In this document: piece after piece, positions 45,138-57,534 of the stretch
Numbering within the stretch: the first letter of the stretch is position 1
Layout of the letters: the number at the start of each line of letters is the position of its first letter
From: Hyalella azteca
Lineage: Eukaryota > Arthropoda > Malacostraca > Amphipoda > Hyalellidae
Assembly (NCBI RefSeq): GCF_000764305.2
Contig: NW_025946676.1
Span: 1-64,000 of the forward strand
Direction: 5' to 3'
Length of the DNA: 64,000 bases
Notes under the pieces: model-generated
The model's database searches: none
What the model was told of the DNA's origin: nothing
Seen by the model: the letters and a program-made list of their open reading frames with translations, nothing else
Position numbers and translations under genes: made by a program

Positions 45138-45744
45138 AAAGCAATATTCGCTGCACGAGTTAACGCGCTCTATAGTTCGCAGCTGGAGCTTGTCTGTCAC
45201 GTCGCAATGTTCTTCCTTATTAACTTTACTGTAGTTTCAATATCAGAAACTTCCGCTGAAAATTATACCGCGTGTTAACTTGTGGGATAATTTTGACTCG
45301 ATCAAAGTCTTGTGTGAATAAAAGCAATTATTATATTATTCTCGCACGCGTAGATATTAAATGCAGTTCTAAAGACCGAGATTTAATTGATGGTTCATGC
45401 ATTGAATTACTGATCGCAAATCCTGCACCTGCCCTGCGTGTACGAACTTTCGCGTAAAGCTTGCATCATGCAAACTGTACTTTTATTATAGAAAACAATT
45501 TCTTTCTCAAACAAAATACGTGGCATCATGTATCTGCCAAGTTTAATTGAATTAGTTTGTCGGTAGGAGCAAACTACGTCCAAAAAAATTTCATGTAAAT
45601 GTATTTTTTGTATTCTATTTTGATTGAATGAATTAATACGAAGGAAATATTTCTTCGTGGAAAGAATGAGAGGCTGAGTTCAGAGTTCGGCACCAAACCT
45701 TTTACGCGAGTTTGTCTTGAGCGACCATCACATTCCTTACCAGC
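45138..45744. other. Intron, no gene seen
   Basis: No repeat, RNA gene or exon recognised. Confidence 0.45.
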
Positions 45745-45903
45745 CACGCAGTCACATTTCGAAATAGCCATGCAGCCACATTCCAAATCAGCCACATTCC
45801 AAATCAGCCACAAGCGCAGCCACATTCCGAAACCGCCACGCAGCCACATTCCAAAACATCCACGCAGCCACATTCCAAAACAGCCACGCAGCCACATTCC
45901 AGA
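45745..45903. repeat. 24-bp minisatellite
   Basis: Unit CAGCCACATTCCAAAACAGC then CACG repeats about six times, more degenerate at its left end. Confidence 0.9.
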
Positions 45904-46006
45904 GGTTATGATTCACCGGCCGCAATTCGCCGCGTAACCTCCGACTTTCAGAGCGACCCTGGCATGCGAAACGTTTCCGGGATGGCGGTCTTAGGGTGAC
46001 GAGTGT

Positions 46007-46715
46007 GAGGGAATATATATGACGAGTGTGAGGGAATATATATGACGAGTGTGAGGGAATATATATGACGAGTGTGAGGGAATATATATGACGAGTGTGA
46101 GGGAATATATATGACGAGTGTGAGGGAATATATATGACGAGTGTGAGGGAATATATANNNNNNNNNNNNNNNNNNNNNNNNNNNNNNNNNNNNNNNNNNN
46201 NNNNNNNNNNNNNNNNNNNNNNNNNNNNNNNNNNNNNNNNNNNNNNNNNNNNNNNNNNNNNNNNNNNNNNNNNNNNNTCACACTCGTCATATATATTCCC
46301 TCACACTCGTCATATATATTCCCTCACACTCGTCATATATATTCCCTTACACTCGTCATATATATTCCCTCACACCTGTCTCTTATACACATCTAGATGT
46401 GTATAAGAGACGAGTGTGAGGGAATATATATGACGAGTGTAAGGGAATATATATGACGAGTGTGAGGGAATATATATGACGAGTGTGAAGGAATATATAT
46501 GACGAGTGTGAAGGAATATATATGACGAGTGTGAGGGAATATATATGGCGAGTGTGAGGGAATATATATGACGAGTTTTAGGGAATATATATGACGAGTG
46601 TGAAGGAATATATATGACGAGTTTTAGGGATATATATGACGAGTGTGAAGGAATATATATGACGAGTGTGAGGGAATATATATGACGAGTGTGAGGGAAT
46701 ATATATGACGAGTGT
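46007..46715. repeat. 23-bp satellite with a 120-N gap, an adapter and orientation flips
   Basis: Unit GACGAGTGTGAGGGAATATA then TAT. It is in forward orientation at 46007-46157, then N at 46158-46277, then reverse orientation at 46278-46375, then adapter at 46376-46411, then forward again to 46715. The reverse block is bounded by the gap on one side and the adapter on the other, so the palindrome is almost certainly an assembly artefact. Confidence 0.95.
46376..46411. other. Adapter junction (Nextera-type)
   Basis: CTGTCTCTTATACACATCT plus AGATGTGTATAAGAGAC, with the final AG absorbed into the following satellite unit. Confidence 0.95.
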
Positions 46716-46717
46716 GA

Positions 46718-47475
46718 AGTATATTTTACTAGAATATCGTAACGGGTCTAATGGATTACAGATTTTCAATGATAAATTCAGTAAAAACAACACTTCTGAA
46801 GAATCCAGTGTCTTGGATGTTACACATGCACAATGAATTTCTAATTTTATTTTCAAATATTACAAAAAAAATTATTTTCAAACATTTTTTAAGATATCAA
46901 AATTTTGTAAATTTTCAAAATTATTTATTCTGTCAACTAAGTCATGCATTGTCTCTGACTTTATGCAATTGTGCAAAATTTCAGATCAATTGGACAGGTC
47001 AAATTGTGTCATATATGGATTATAAGATTTGTAGCAGACGAAATTATTTTTACATTTTTTTAATAATGACAAAATTTTTAATTCACTATATTATTTATTC
47101 TGTCAATTGATTCATGCATTGTCTCCAACTTTACGAAAGTGTGCAAAATTTCAAATCGATTGGACAGGTAGAAGTGTGTCAAATATCGACAATAAGATTT
47201 GCAGCTGACAAAATTATTTTTAATTTTTTTGAATATTGAAAAAAAAATTAAACTTTCAAAATAATTTATTCTGTCAATTGATTCATGCATTGTCTCCAAC
47301 TTTACGCAAGTGTGCAAAATTTCAGATCGATTGGACAGGTAGAAACGTATTAAATATCGATTATAAGATTTGTAGCAGACAAACAAACAACAAGAAGTGA
47401 AGTTAAAGAGAAGTGCTGTAAAATAACAGCAGTGTAAATGTGCGAGATGTATGGACGATACACAGTTAATCGAGG
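46718..47475. repeat. Segmental duplicate, block R1, copy B
   Basis: This is the counterpart of 38634-39545, starting at AGTATATTTTACTAGAATAT and ending GATACACAGTTAATCGAG. It lacks about 100 bp that copy A has near its left end. Confidence 0.8.
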
Positions 47476-49012
47476 AATATATGATATTAAACGCCTGGGC
47501 ATGCATTATTCAAGCGTGTTTTAACCCTTCGTCTGCGGATACATCATTTGTTCTCAATGCAATTTGTACCTGTACCGGCCTGGCAAAGAGTTACCTTCTG
47601 TGCACAACGAGTATAATAATGGTTAATTTTGAGTGCCAACAGTTACATAAAAAATCTAACAAGTTTATATAACTGTAACTTTTGACAGTTACATAAAAAA
47701 TATAACAACTTTCCAGCTAATATATCAGCATGAGTAACATAACGGCATGCATTTAGTGACATTCAGACGAGATAATTGACTGAATGGCAGCGGTGGCAGT
47801 TCAGCGTCATTAGAGGCCATTTTATGTGACGCAGGCTACAGGACGACCTTCTTCTTACGTTGTTTTTACGACAGTTCCATGTGTGTGACTTTACGTCAAA
47901 CATTGCAGGCGTAAGGAACCGTCATTTATTTTCATACGGTGCCGTTATTTATATATACGAGGAGCCGTTATTTACATGAACTAATAGCCTCTATTTATAT
48001 CCATAAGGAGCCGTTATTTGTATCAATAAAGAGCCGTTCTTAAGTCCTCCAAGTAAAGTTCAGTGTCGACTTCTCTTTCGAGCCGTCAAGACAGATGTCG
48101 AGCGACCTGAAAACTTAATGGTCGTCTATCTTGTGAAAAATGTATATGTGTTAACATATCATGTAATTATTCTTCTATTCAAAGTCATACTTTTACAATA
48201 TTTCTAATTTATATTTGATATATAAGAAAGTTACGAAAAATCATAAATTATAGTGATTTTGTAGCACCGGAAGATACACTAAAAAATTAATACGAAATGA
48301 AAAACTTTCTTACCCACAATGTCAGAGACAGCGGCCGCAGCAATGATACGTCTTCTTGATCGGACCAGAATGACCCTTGCTATTTCAAAAGTGCATCACA
48401 CTTAAGACAATGCCTGGCTCATTTGTTTGAGTGTATGCACAAAAGTTTTTGGCTGATCCTCGCTGCTTTCTTCAGGTTCCAAGACCATTCGTTAATGGTG
48501 ACTAATAAGACAAGTCGTTAGTGAAGGAAAGTGAAGTAATGTAAAGGAAACGTTCCTACGTTCAGCAGCTGGCGTGGCCAGTCCTAAATCCTTTCTCTAG
48601 CATTAGCTTCCTAATATTTCTTTTGTCACCCGCTGAAACTCATTGAAAAAACAACACAAAATGGATCACTTCGTTCGGTAAAAGCAGTGAGATAAATAGT
48701 TATATTGACTTTATTTACAATGTTGTTATTGCAGCCTTATCAGTTTGAATTACGTACGATAATCAAAAACATATTAATTAGATGACAAGTTACATTAATC
48801 AAAAATGTCTATTTAAAACAATATATGATTATTAATATTTGTTAGCAAACGTAGATATAGTGATATTGAATCCATGGCTTGCAGATTACATTTTGTGTGA
48901 TATTCAATTAAATTAAAGAACGAGTGTCAACTTACTATAACTCAAATACTAATTATACATAATTAGGGTAAATATTATTCGATTTGCCGTGATAGATCTG
49001 CCATCCAAGCAC
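47476..49012. other. Sequence between blocks R1 and R2 of copy B; small AGCCGTTATTTAT repeat
   Basis: About 47935-48040 holds four diverged units with GAGCCGTTATTTATAT. The rest is AT-rich without a gene. In copy A the corresponding interval is only ~300 bp and contains the adapter, so this stretch may be what is missing there. Confidence 0.45.
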
Positions 49013-51109
49013 ACTGAGCGGTCCTCTAGCGATCATTGTTCAAATGTTGCTGTGCCGTTACTGGATCTAGCCATGCTAGTCTGGTCTGGATTTTTTTGTC
49101 TATTAAAAAACACATTATTACTCTCAACATTCTTGTGTATTTAAGTCAGTTTTATATATTTGAGATATTCCAAACTATTCTAGCCATTCTATATTTATTC
49201 TGGTCTATATAGACAAATTAGTATATTTTAGATATTCTATAGTAAGCGATCATTGTTCAAATGTTGCCGTGCCGTTACTCGTTCTAGCCATGCTAGTCTG
49301 GTCTAATGTTTTTGTCTATTATAGACATTCTTGTGTATTTAAGACAGGTTAATGTATATTAGATATTCTAAACTATTCTAGCCTTTCTATATTTATTCTA
49401 GTCAATATAGACATATTAGAATATTTTAGATATTCTAGTAAGCGATCATTGTTCAAATGTTGCCGTGCCGTTACTCGAGCTAGCCATGCTAGTCTAGTCT
49501 AATGTTTTTGTCTATTAAAAAATACATTATTACTCTAAAAATACATTATTACTCTCAGCATTATTGAGTATTTAAGACAGTTTAATATATTTCAGATATT
49601 CTAGACTATTATAGCCATTCTATATTTATTCTGGTTTATATAGTCATATTAGAATATTTTAGATATTCTAGTATTTTATTCGAATCGTCATTGTAGTCAG
49701 TCTAGTTCATCGTGACCAGAACATTTGCTTCATACTCGAGAAACTTCAACAACTTATAAATCATTATGTAATATTCGCAACAGATTTTCATTTAATCCAT
49801 GAGTAAACAATGGAGATGATTTATATGAATGAGACTTCCCGAGAAAGTTGAACTGACTTTTGTGGTACAAAGTATATCGATTTTTATTGATATTAAGAGT
49901 CTCAATATATGACTTCTTGACATATAAGGCCAAAAACACGTTAATACATCGATGCTTGATAACCTTTTCACTATCACATTATATAACGCATCTAAAACAC
50001 CTTAATATATTGATGCTCGATAACCTTCACTATTACATTATATAATGTTTCTAAAATCACCTTAATATATTGATGCTTGATAACCTTCACTATCACATTA
50101 TATAACGTATACAAAAACACGTTAATACATTGATGCTTGATAACCTTCACTATCACATTATATAAAGTATCCAGATATTATATAGCGTATCTATAAATAC
50201 CTTAATATATCGATGCTTGATAACCTTCACTATCACATTATATAACGTATACAAAAACACGTTAGGTTCAGGATCTAAAAACACGTTAGGTTCAGGATCT
50301 AAAAACACGTTAGATTGAGGTCCGTGCGGCAGCGACGTGTGAACTGCGTGCGCGTGACGGAACAGCAACAAAACAAGTCAGTTCTCGTTTTGTTTTAGGG
50401 ATCGTGAAGGATTTCAAGGATAATGAATCCCGGTAGTAGGAGTGATTCGCTCAACTCTGATCACGACTTCAATGGATAAGTCAACTTCGTTGTTTCTATG
50501 ACGTCCATGGTTTTCCCTCCGACTGCATTTGTGTAGATAACAAAACATATTTTAATATAACAAATCTAATTTAATTGTCAATTTCCACGTTATAATCTCG
50601 TCACATATGATTAGTAAGAAATATTGTTTCAAATGTCTAACAAACACTCATATTTTGTTGCGTTCATTATAATTATCCTTCTCCGTGCTTCCTTTTTATC
50701 ATAAAACCCATTCGTCATCAACAATAAACCTAAAATATTTCACTAATTTGTGGGATTTTGTGCGCGCAAAATACATTATTATTCTCACGAATCACTTCCT
50801 GCTTCCCATGAGAAAACATGGATTGTATGGCGCTGATTTCATCCTAATTTCCTGCAACTGTAACCAACATCCAGATCATGAATTCTCGGCAGTATTTCCG
50901 CCTCATAAATGGAAACAGACAGACAAAAACATTTGCTTTGAGACCGGCGAACAAAGACACTCTTGAAGAATGTAAATGTCCTTCAAAGTGATCTTTCTTG
51001 CACGCGTGATCCATAGATTGTCAACGCTTTCGAAGGCAGCGAAGAATCGAGAGTGAAATTTCGGACTTTCTTCATAACGCCGCCGCCCGGTCTGGCGAGG
51101 TTTGTGTTT
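49013..51109. repeat. Segmental duplicate, block R2, copy B
   Basis: This matches 39850-41425. The ~200-bp AGCGATCATTGTTCAAATGT unit is present three times (49023, 49247, 49444), and the ~75-bp CACTATCACATTATATAACG unit about five times. The final ~800 bp is nearly identical to copy A. The match ends at GCGAGGTTTGTGTTT. Confidence 0.85.
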
Positions 51110-51515
51110 TTTATGACTCCAGTCAAATTACTTCGCTGCCACTAAGTTTCCTTTACTAAAGCAAAACAATGTAAGATATAGATTAGATATAGACAATAAA
51201 TAAAGTGATCTCATCTGTAGCTCCATCTCAATGGCCGTTGCTGGTATACAAAGTCTGGTGACGAAGCAATGGACGACTTGGCTGAGGAGCTGTGCAAGGG
51301 AGCACCTCTGCCGCTTAGGCGACCGCATCACCTATTGTTCCATTCCCGAAAAATTATTTAGAATTATAATAAGTAATAATAGTTTTAAATGTAAACACAT
51401 TACAGTAATCGTTAAATAATAATTTGCTGTCTTGGAAGCGTGTACAGTGTACATTGATATTTATTTTTGTAATAATTATACCAGCTGAAGAACAGCTAAA
51501 CTCTGATGCACGTAG
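51110..51515. other. Intron, no gene seen
   Basis: Single-copy sequence beyond the duplicated block, with nothing recognised. Confidence 0.4.
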
Positions 51516-51592
51516 CTTCGTATAGGCCCTATACGAAGGTAAATAAATTGCATGAATACCCTATACTGTAGGGTATTCATGCAATTTATTTA
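51516..51592. repeat. Two consecutive perfect hairpins
   Basis: CTTCGTATAG / CTATACGAAG (10-bp stem, 3-base loop, 51516-51538) is followed at once by a 24-bp perfect stem (51540-51563 with 51569-51592). The second stem contains AAATTGCATGAATACCCTA and has a 5-base loop. No known RNA family is recognised. Confidence 0.75.
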
Positions 51593-52247
51593 TATGTTCA
51601 ATTAGTGGAACATCGAATAATGTTCTTATGCAGAAGGAAAACGCTGATCCTCTGTGGCATGCATGCATGGAAACTCGAACCTCATATCAACAAATTACTT
51701 CAACGTTTGATAGGCCTAAGAAACAATGTTCATGTCAAATGAAATAAGACGTAAACTTCCAACTCTTTATGAGCTTATGTAATAATGTCACTCGTTTGCT
51801 TGAATCGCAAATTCACTAAAAACTTAAAAGCAAAGAAAACTCCACAAAAATTCATAGTATCTTTAAAGAAAACGTTTCGGAGTCCAGCTCCATCCTCAGT
51901 TCGAAAATTCTATAACACATATAAATCATGAGATTTTATGAGCTTATTTATGCGCGTGAGCTACGGAGATCAGCAGAAATATTTCGCCGCTCGATCAACA
52001 AACTCGATCGTAATGCTCAGGTTTCACTGTCAGGTCTTAGGAGTCCACGTGCAGAGAAATCCATCCACACTCGATTAAACCTAGCGGCTTCGATGGAGCG
52101 CGTCTTTGAGATGCTGCTGAAGACGATGCAGAAAAAAACTCCCCTCTTTGGATCACGCGAATCTCAGCGCACCGCTAGAGAGCGGCTGATCTTGCTGATA
52201 CTAATTGAGTCTTGCCTGGCACATCTCTCATGAGAATGTCCTCTAAG
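51593..52247. other. Intron; unrecognised 101-codon frame at 51928-52233
   Basis: The plus-strand frame at 51928 is basic (FYELIYARELRRSAEIFRRS at its start) and not repetitive, but it shows no family motif, splice evidence or promoter. It may be a relic of a mobile element. I do not call it a gene. Confidence 0.3.
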
Positions 52248-52672
52248 CCTTAGTAATGACGCAGACCTCTAGGCCTTAGTAATGACGCAGACCTCTAGGC
52301 CTTAGTAATGACGCAGACCTCTAGGCCTTAGTAATGACGCAGACCTATAGACCTTAGTAATGACGCAGACCTATAGACCTTAGTAATGTCGCAGACCTCT
52401 AGACCTTAGTAACGATGCAGACCTCTAGACCTTAGTAATGTCGCAGCCGTCTAGACCTTAGTAACGATGCAGACCTCTAGACCTTAGTAATGTCGCAGCC
52501 CTCTAGACCTTAGTAACGATACAGACCTCTAGACCTTAGTAATGTCGCAGACCTCTAGACCTTAGTAACGATGCAGACCTCTAGACCTTAGTAATGTCGC
52601 AGCCCTCTAGACCTTAGTAACGATGCAGACCTCTAGACCTTAGTAACGATGCAGACCTCTAGACCTTAGTAA
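52248..52672. repeat. 26-bp minisatellite (~16 units)
   Basis: Unit AGACCTCTAGACCTTAGTAA then TGTCGC, with early units carrying AGGCC and GACGC. From the middle on, two types (TGTCGCAG and CGATGCAG) tend to alternate. Confidence 0.95.
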
Positions 52673-52675
52673 ATA

Positions 52676-52797
52676 CACTGCCATGTGGCTACACTGCCAT
52701 GTGGGTACACTGCCATGTGGGTACACTGCCATGTGGGTACACTGCCATGTGGTTACACTGCCATGTGGGCACACTGCCATGTGGGTAAACTGCCATG
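52676..52797. repeat. 16-bp minisatellite
   Basis: Unit ACACTGCCATGTGGGT repeats about eight times and directly follows the 26-bp array. Confidence 0.95.
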
Positions 52798-53640
52798 TTA
52801 GAGATACTCAGAATCCAAAACACTGGCTCTTGAATCAAAATATTTCACAAGCAAGTATTTACCAATGAAGAACTTCGTCAGAAACACGGTATAACACGCA
52901 CAGTGTTATGAAATAAAGGAAAATTGTCAAATTGTCATAAATTCCATCAGAATTTTTCTCAAGAAATCTGCCATAAAACTAGCTGACTATGAGCGTTACC
53001 GTCACGTTTGATCTTGCGACAGCGAAATTTTTTCAACCCATAAGAGCTTAGCGCGTCGCAGCCCCGGCAACCAAGACTAAGTTTATGATACGGCTTCATC
53101 TGTTTACAAGAACAAGCCTTATTTGTGTAAACATTATAAACATTATCGTAAAATTCATTCATTCCAGTATGTTAGTGCACAAGTCGTTTGTTAACGGAAT
53201 ATTACGAAGTATCTGAAATACTTGTTCATCTTTCAATTTGAAGGAAAACTTTGAATTGTAAAAGACATGTGAGTGTAGGCAGTTATAAACAACAATTTAT
53301 TTTATTTGCCGTACGGAGATATTTCCCGCAACATTTTTTTACGTACCAAACAAAAAAATTTTCAATATACGATAGGAATATTCAGCGGTGACGGAATATG
53401 TGTATAGGTTACTCTTTAATTATACTTATGTATTATGTAATTATGTAAACATAATTAATTATTTACATAATTATATTTACATAATTATTTACATAATTAA
53501 TTAATTAAACATTAATTATAATTATGTAAACATTAAAATATACTTATGTAAAATGGCACAATAATATCAGGAATAATTTGGTATTTTCCGCTCCCAAATA
53601 ACGCTATTGCTATACTGAGATTCAACAAATGCTCGTGCTT
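52798..53640. other. Intron, AT-rich palindromic stretch
   Basis: About 53425-53545 consists of repeated TTATGTAAA / TTTACATAA words that can fold on themselves. No gene is seen. Confidence 0.45.
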
Positions 53641-53795
53641 GCTGTAGGGTAGGAATACAGCTCAGTATTGTGGCGATATAGGGTAGGTATTGTGATAGGT
53701 ATTGTGGGTATTGTGGCGATATGTGGGTAGGAATGCGGCTCAGTATTGTGGCGATTTAACCCACACATTTCTCCGTGTGTCACTCGTTAAGAAAC
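53641..53795 (+). mobile_element. MITE-related fragment with internal short repeats
   Basis: The right end ACCCACACATTTCTCCGTGTG resembles the terminal repeat of the CACTCAGA-type MITE. The inside has expanded into GTATTGTGGCGATAT-like repeats. This is only a fragment-level match. Confidence 0.35.
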
Positions 53796-53866
53796 TGTCT
53801 GGCCCTGTGAACTCTGGAGGCGCGTGTGCTGCTGTTGCGCGCTGACCTTTCTTCCTCTCGAGCGCC

Positions 53867-53938
53867 GCTGCTGCTGCTGCCGCTGCTGCTGCTGCCTGCT
53901 GCTATTGCTGCTGCTGCTGCTGCTGCTAATGTTGCTGC
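53867..53938. repeat. (CTG)n-type trinucleotide run
   Basis: Interrupted CTG/GCT repeats. The poly-S/Q and poly-L open frames across it are artefacts. Confidence 0.9.
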
Positions 53939-53941
53939 TTA

Positions 53942-54040
53942 CACTCAGAGGAATGAGAGACACTTTGACTCGATCGCTATGTATTTTTTGTCCTTTTTGA
54001 GTCACTCTGGCCCAGTTTTTCGCAGCAAAAACACGCTACG
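53942..54040 (+). mobile_element. MITE, CACTCAGA-type, left-end fragment
   Basis: CACTCAGAGGAATGAGAGAC at the left edge, then ACTTTGACTC, GATCGCTATG and CTCTGGCCCAGTTTTTCG, matching the left half of the other copies. The right half is missing. Confidence 0.5.
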
Positions 54041-55302
54041 TATAAATGGCAATGCGATCCTCTGATTTTTCTAACACCATCTTCTGGATTCGCTTCAAGC
54101 GGACGTCGTTTGTCATATTCAATAAAATATTTAAATGTTGCAGGATTTTTGTGTACAATTTTAATACCATATATACTTTTTCCGTGAGCAACGTGATAAA
54201 AGATACTTTATTCAACACCTGATAGTTATAATTTATCTAACCGATGTAACTATATGTTTTTAATCTTTTTATCGTAATATCAGTGCGCGTTAAAAGAGTC
54301 TAAATGAAGGACAACTTTTACGGGTGAGTGAGTCAGTTTTATTACAATTATTTTACTCAGAGATTACAGAGCAAATGTGAGCGCAATATATCCCATTGAA
54401 AAATAAGTTCTCTTTCATAAAACAAGATAAATTCGTAGAGCTCGAAGAAACTACAAGTGGAATACGGAAATATACATTCTTTAAAATTATATTTTTAACA
54501 CATATTTTTTATAATAATACACGTTTCCGCTTAGAAGAAGTCAGCATTGGAATTCATGCAGCTTCTGTGGCATTAACACATAGCCTGTTAACATATAATT
54601 CGGCTTGAAGCATATAAAAAAAGTAAATACCAAAGGAAACTAGTTTTTGGGAAATAGATAATTAACTTGCATGTTCTAAAATTTCGTGAATAGCCTTAGA
54701 CAAAAATTTATTAGATAGTTTTCTTCGTAACGGCCCCATATAAGAATTAGCCATGCAGACAACCGCTCAGTGTCACCGAGGGTTCAAGGTAAAGAGAATG
54801 GCTGGGCCATGCTCACAGATTGTCTTGAGAAGCAGTTTATTAAAAACATTATAACCATAGTTTATGAACTATAATTGGCGTGCGCAGGCTATAGGTTAGT
54901 CTTCAAAACCTCGATTCTCAGCACACGCGATCGAGCATCGCAGGTTGCATCTTCCCGATCGACACTGTCGCTGGCTGAGTGACTGTCAAAAATTTTCAAT
55001 TCGCTAACACTACAACAAAATTGTATTTTATCAACGAATATACATGCAAGCGTAGGTAAATAACCCTGAATTAAATAGTAATTCGTGAAGTTCATGAAAT
55101 TCATATGCTTTCAATTATGAGCAATAAGTGAAATTATTGTTTCGTATACTAAGCCTATACCCGCCTCTTGGCAACAATCTGTTCAATTTTAACACTTGTG
55201 CCCTCAATATGAACATTTTAAACGAACATAAGACGGTGATTATAAAGGACGACAGGTGCTTGATGATCAAGTTGCATTATAGTGTGACCTGAGGAGACAA
55301 TT
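54041..55302. other. Intron, no gene seen
   Basis: AT-rich single-copy sequence with only short frames that have no motif. Confidence 0.5.
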
Positions 55303-55425
55303 AAGTTCTGGAGACAAGTTCTGGAGACAATTTCTGGAGACAAGTTCTGGAGACTAGTTCTGGAGACAAGTTCTGGAGACTAGTTCTGGAGACTAGTTCT
55401 GAAGACTAGTTCTGGAAACAAGTTC
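55303..55425. repeat. 13-bp minisatellite
   Basis: Unit TTCTGGAGACAAG, with a CTAG variant, repeats about nine times. Confidence 0.9.
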
Positions 55426-56224
55426 TAAGCAGCTTCCCATGACCCAGGGTTTCGTCCTCTCCTCCACTTAATTTTTGATAACAAACTTCGTTTGCAGTTT
55501 TGGCTCAACCTGTGAAATGTACAATTATGACGACTCCAGTTGTTTTATATTAAACAATTCATGTTCTATGAAAAACCATGCATGCGCACCCATATTTTTT
55601 TAAATATCTAGCGTAGAAATGTTATAGCAACAATTTATGTCACACGCAAGAACTAAGAAGCAATGTCACGTAATGAATCTTAGTGCCTCAGTATAGTTAG
55701 TATCTTAGCACCTGTCGTTGTATAGTTATACGAACTTTAGTTTAGATTTGTGCTTTTATTTTCTTATATTTTTGGCGTAAGAAAGTGCAGCTAGGTAAGT
55801 CTGAAGCAGAGGGCAAGTGCAGTACTCAAAAACATTATGACATCTCAGTCTGGAGGCAATTTTGTCTCCCTCGTAGAACGTTCCGTTGCTAAAGCGTTTT
55901 TGAATGCGCCGAATCCTCCAAGTTACAGTTGTTCAACGTAAATAAATATTAATGTTAACTAAGCAACTACGACGAATTTGTACGCAATAAGTGGTGACCT
56001 CACGCGCGCTTCCAGAAATTGTTGCAGCATTCCTTCACACAAATTATACCGTCTTTATTTAATGGATGTTGGGCAACCCGCGATCGGGGTCTGAAGGTGA
56101 CGCTGCCTGCCTCCTCAAAATTCCCAGCCATCACCAAGCATAACCTTTATTGATAATGTATCTGTGCAGTTCTACATGAATTTTCGTAGATATCTAAAAA
56201 TTATTTTTAATTTCGCAAAAATAT
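55426..56224. other. Intron, no gene seen
   Basis: No feature recognised. Confidence 0.45.
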
Positions 56225-56640
56225 TATATGTATCAATTTAATTAAAATAATAAATGTATCAATTCAATTGAAATAATAAAGGTATCAATTCAATTAAAAT
56301 GATAAATGTATAAATTCAATTAAAATATTAAATGTCAATTCAATATTTAATAGTTAATATTTTCATAAAATATATTTATGTCAGTATTTTTATAAACAAA
56401 TAAATAGTTTTTAATACGTTTTCTGAATAAATAACAGGTTTAATTCGAACAATAATTATTGATCTCATACGAATGGTTAAATGTAATTTCTTTGCGATAC
56501 ATTCCATAATATTACTTAATTATATAACCGAGCCTCAATTCAATTAGTTTTTAATACGTTCTCTGAATAAGTAACAGGTTTAATTCGAATAATAATTTAT
56601 CTCATACGAAGGGTTAAATGTAACTTCTGCGTGAAAATTA
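56225..56640. repeat. AT-rich tandem repeats, two types
   Basis: ATGTATCAATTCAATTAAAA then TAATAA units (about 26 bp, five copies) lie at 56225-56345. A ~125-bp duplication containing AATACGTTCTCTGAATAA and AACAGGTTTAATTCGAA follows at about 56410-56640. Confidence 0.75.
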
Positions 56641-56887
56641 GATTATATATATAAATTGCCTAATCATATTATCGAGCCTCAATTCAATAACCATATTCTC
56701 GCCGCTTCAAACAAAGGTCCCTGCAACTCCTTCAAGCACCATCATCAAATGCCCCGACGACCTCTCGCACAGTTCTAGTATTTCATGGCGCGCTTGCGAT
56801 ATCTTTTTATGCAACACATTTCTCGAGGATTATTTTGCAGAGGGCGACCCTCGCTCTGCCCTCGCCGTGCTGCATGGGAGTCACATC

Positions 56888-57055
56888 GATGAGTGAACGT
56901 TCGTTTTAATAGCGATGCATTTTCCGCACGCGCCTTAGTTGTCCTCACCCAGTTTGGCCCGACAAAAAATCCTGTTAGTGCTATGTCGGCGCTATGCTCA
57001 CACTATGGGAAAGAAAGTGTCATTATTTAGAGAGTTTAACCTATTTATTTTTTTG
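56888..57055 (+). mobile_element. MITE, CACTCAGA-type, diverged copy
   Basis: Shares GTCCTCACCCAGTTTGGCCC, TGTTAGTGCTATGTC and ATGGGAAAGAAAGTGTCA with the other copies. Its right end is lost or diverged. Confidence 0.5.
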
Positions 57056-57199
57056 AGTCAGGGTCACGAAGGTCGTCTCCAGACTTAAGGGCGCCTGAAA
57101 TTTCGCCGCCTCTGTCCCGCAGTCTGTGACCTGCAGTCAAGGCTGTGTCGTAAGAAGCGCCGCGTGACTTTTCTTCAGCACGTGGAAATTTCAGCAACT

Positions 57200-57420
57200 C
57201 TGCGGCCGGCGCAGCGCAGGCAAAATAACACGTCATGATGCCGGCGCAGCGCAGACAAAATAACACGTAATGATACCGGCGCAGCGCAGACAAAATAACA
57301 CGTAATGATACCGGCGCAGCGCAGACAAAATAACACGTAATAATGCCGGCGCAGCGCAGACAAAATAACACGTAATGTTGCCGGCGCGACACAGGCAAAA
57401 TAACACGTATTGATGCCGGC
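57200..57420. repeat. 35-bp minisatellite
   Basis: Unit ACCGGCGCAGCGCAGACAAA then ATAACACGTAATGAT repeats six to seven times. It produces a false A/C/Y-rich minus-strand open frame of 152 codons. Confidence 0.95.
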
Positions 57421-57438
57421 GCAGCAGCTGCCATGCGC

Positions 57439-57473
57439 ATGCCACGGATGTTGTCAACCAACATCCGTGGCAT
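57439..57473. repeat. Perfect hairpin, 15-bp stem and 5-base loop
   Basis: ATGCCACGGATGTTG is followed after TCAAC by CAACATCCGTGGCAT. It lies just after the 35-bp array. Confidence 0.8.
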
Positions 57474-57534
57474 CATGTCTCGAGATGGCGGTGAGACTCT
57501 CAAAAGCCACAGCCTTCAACACTCTTATAGAGCG

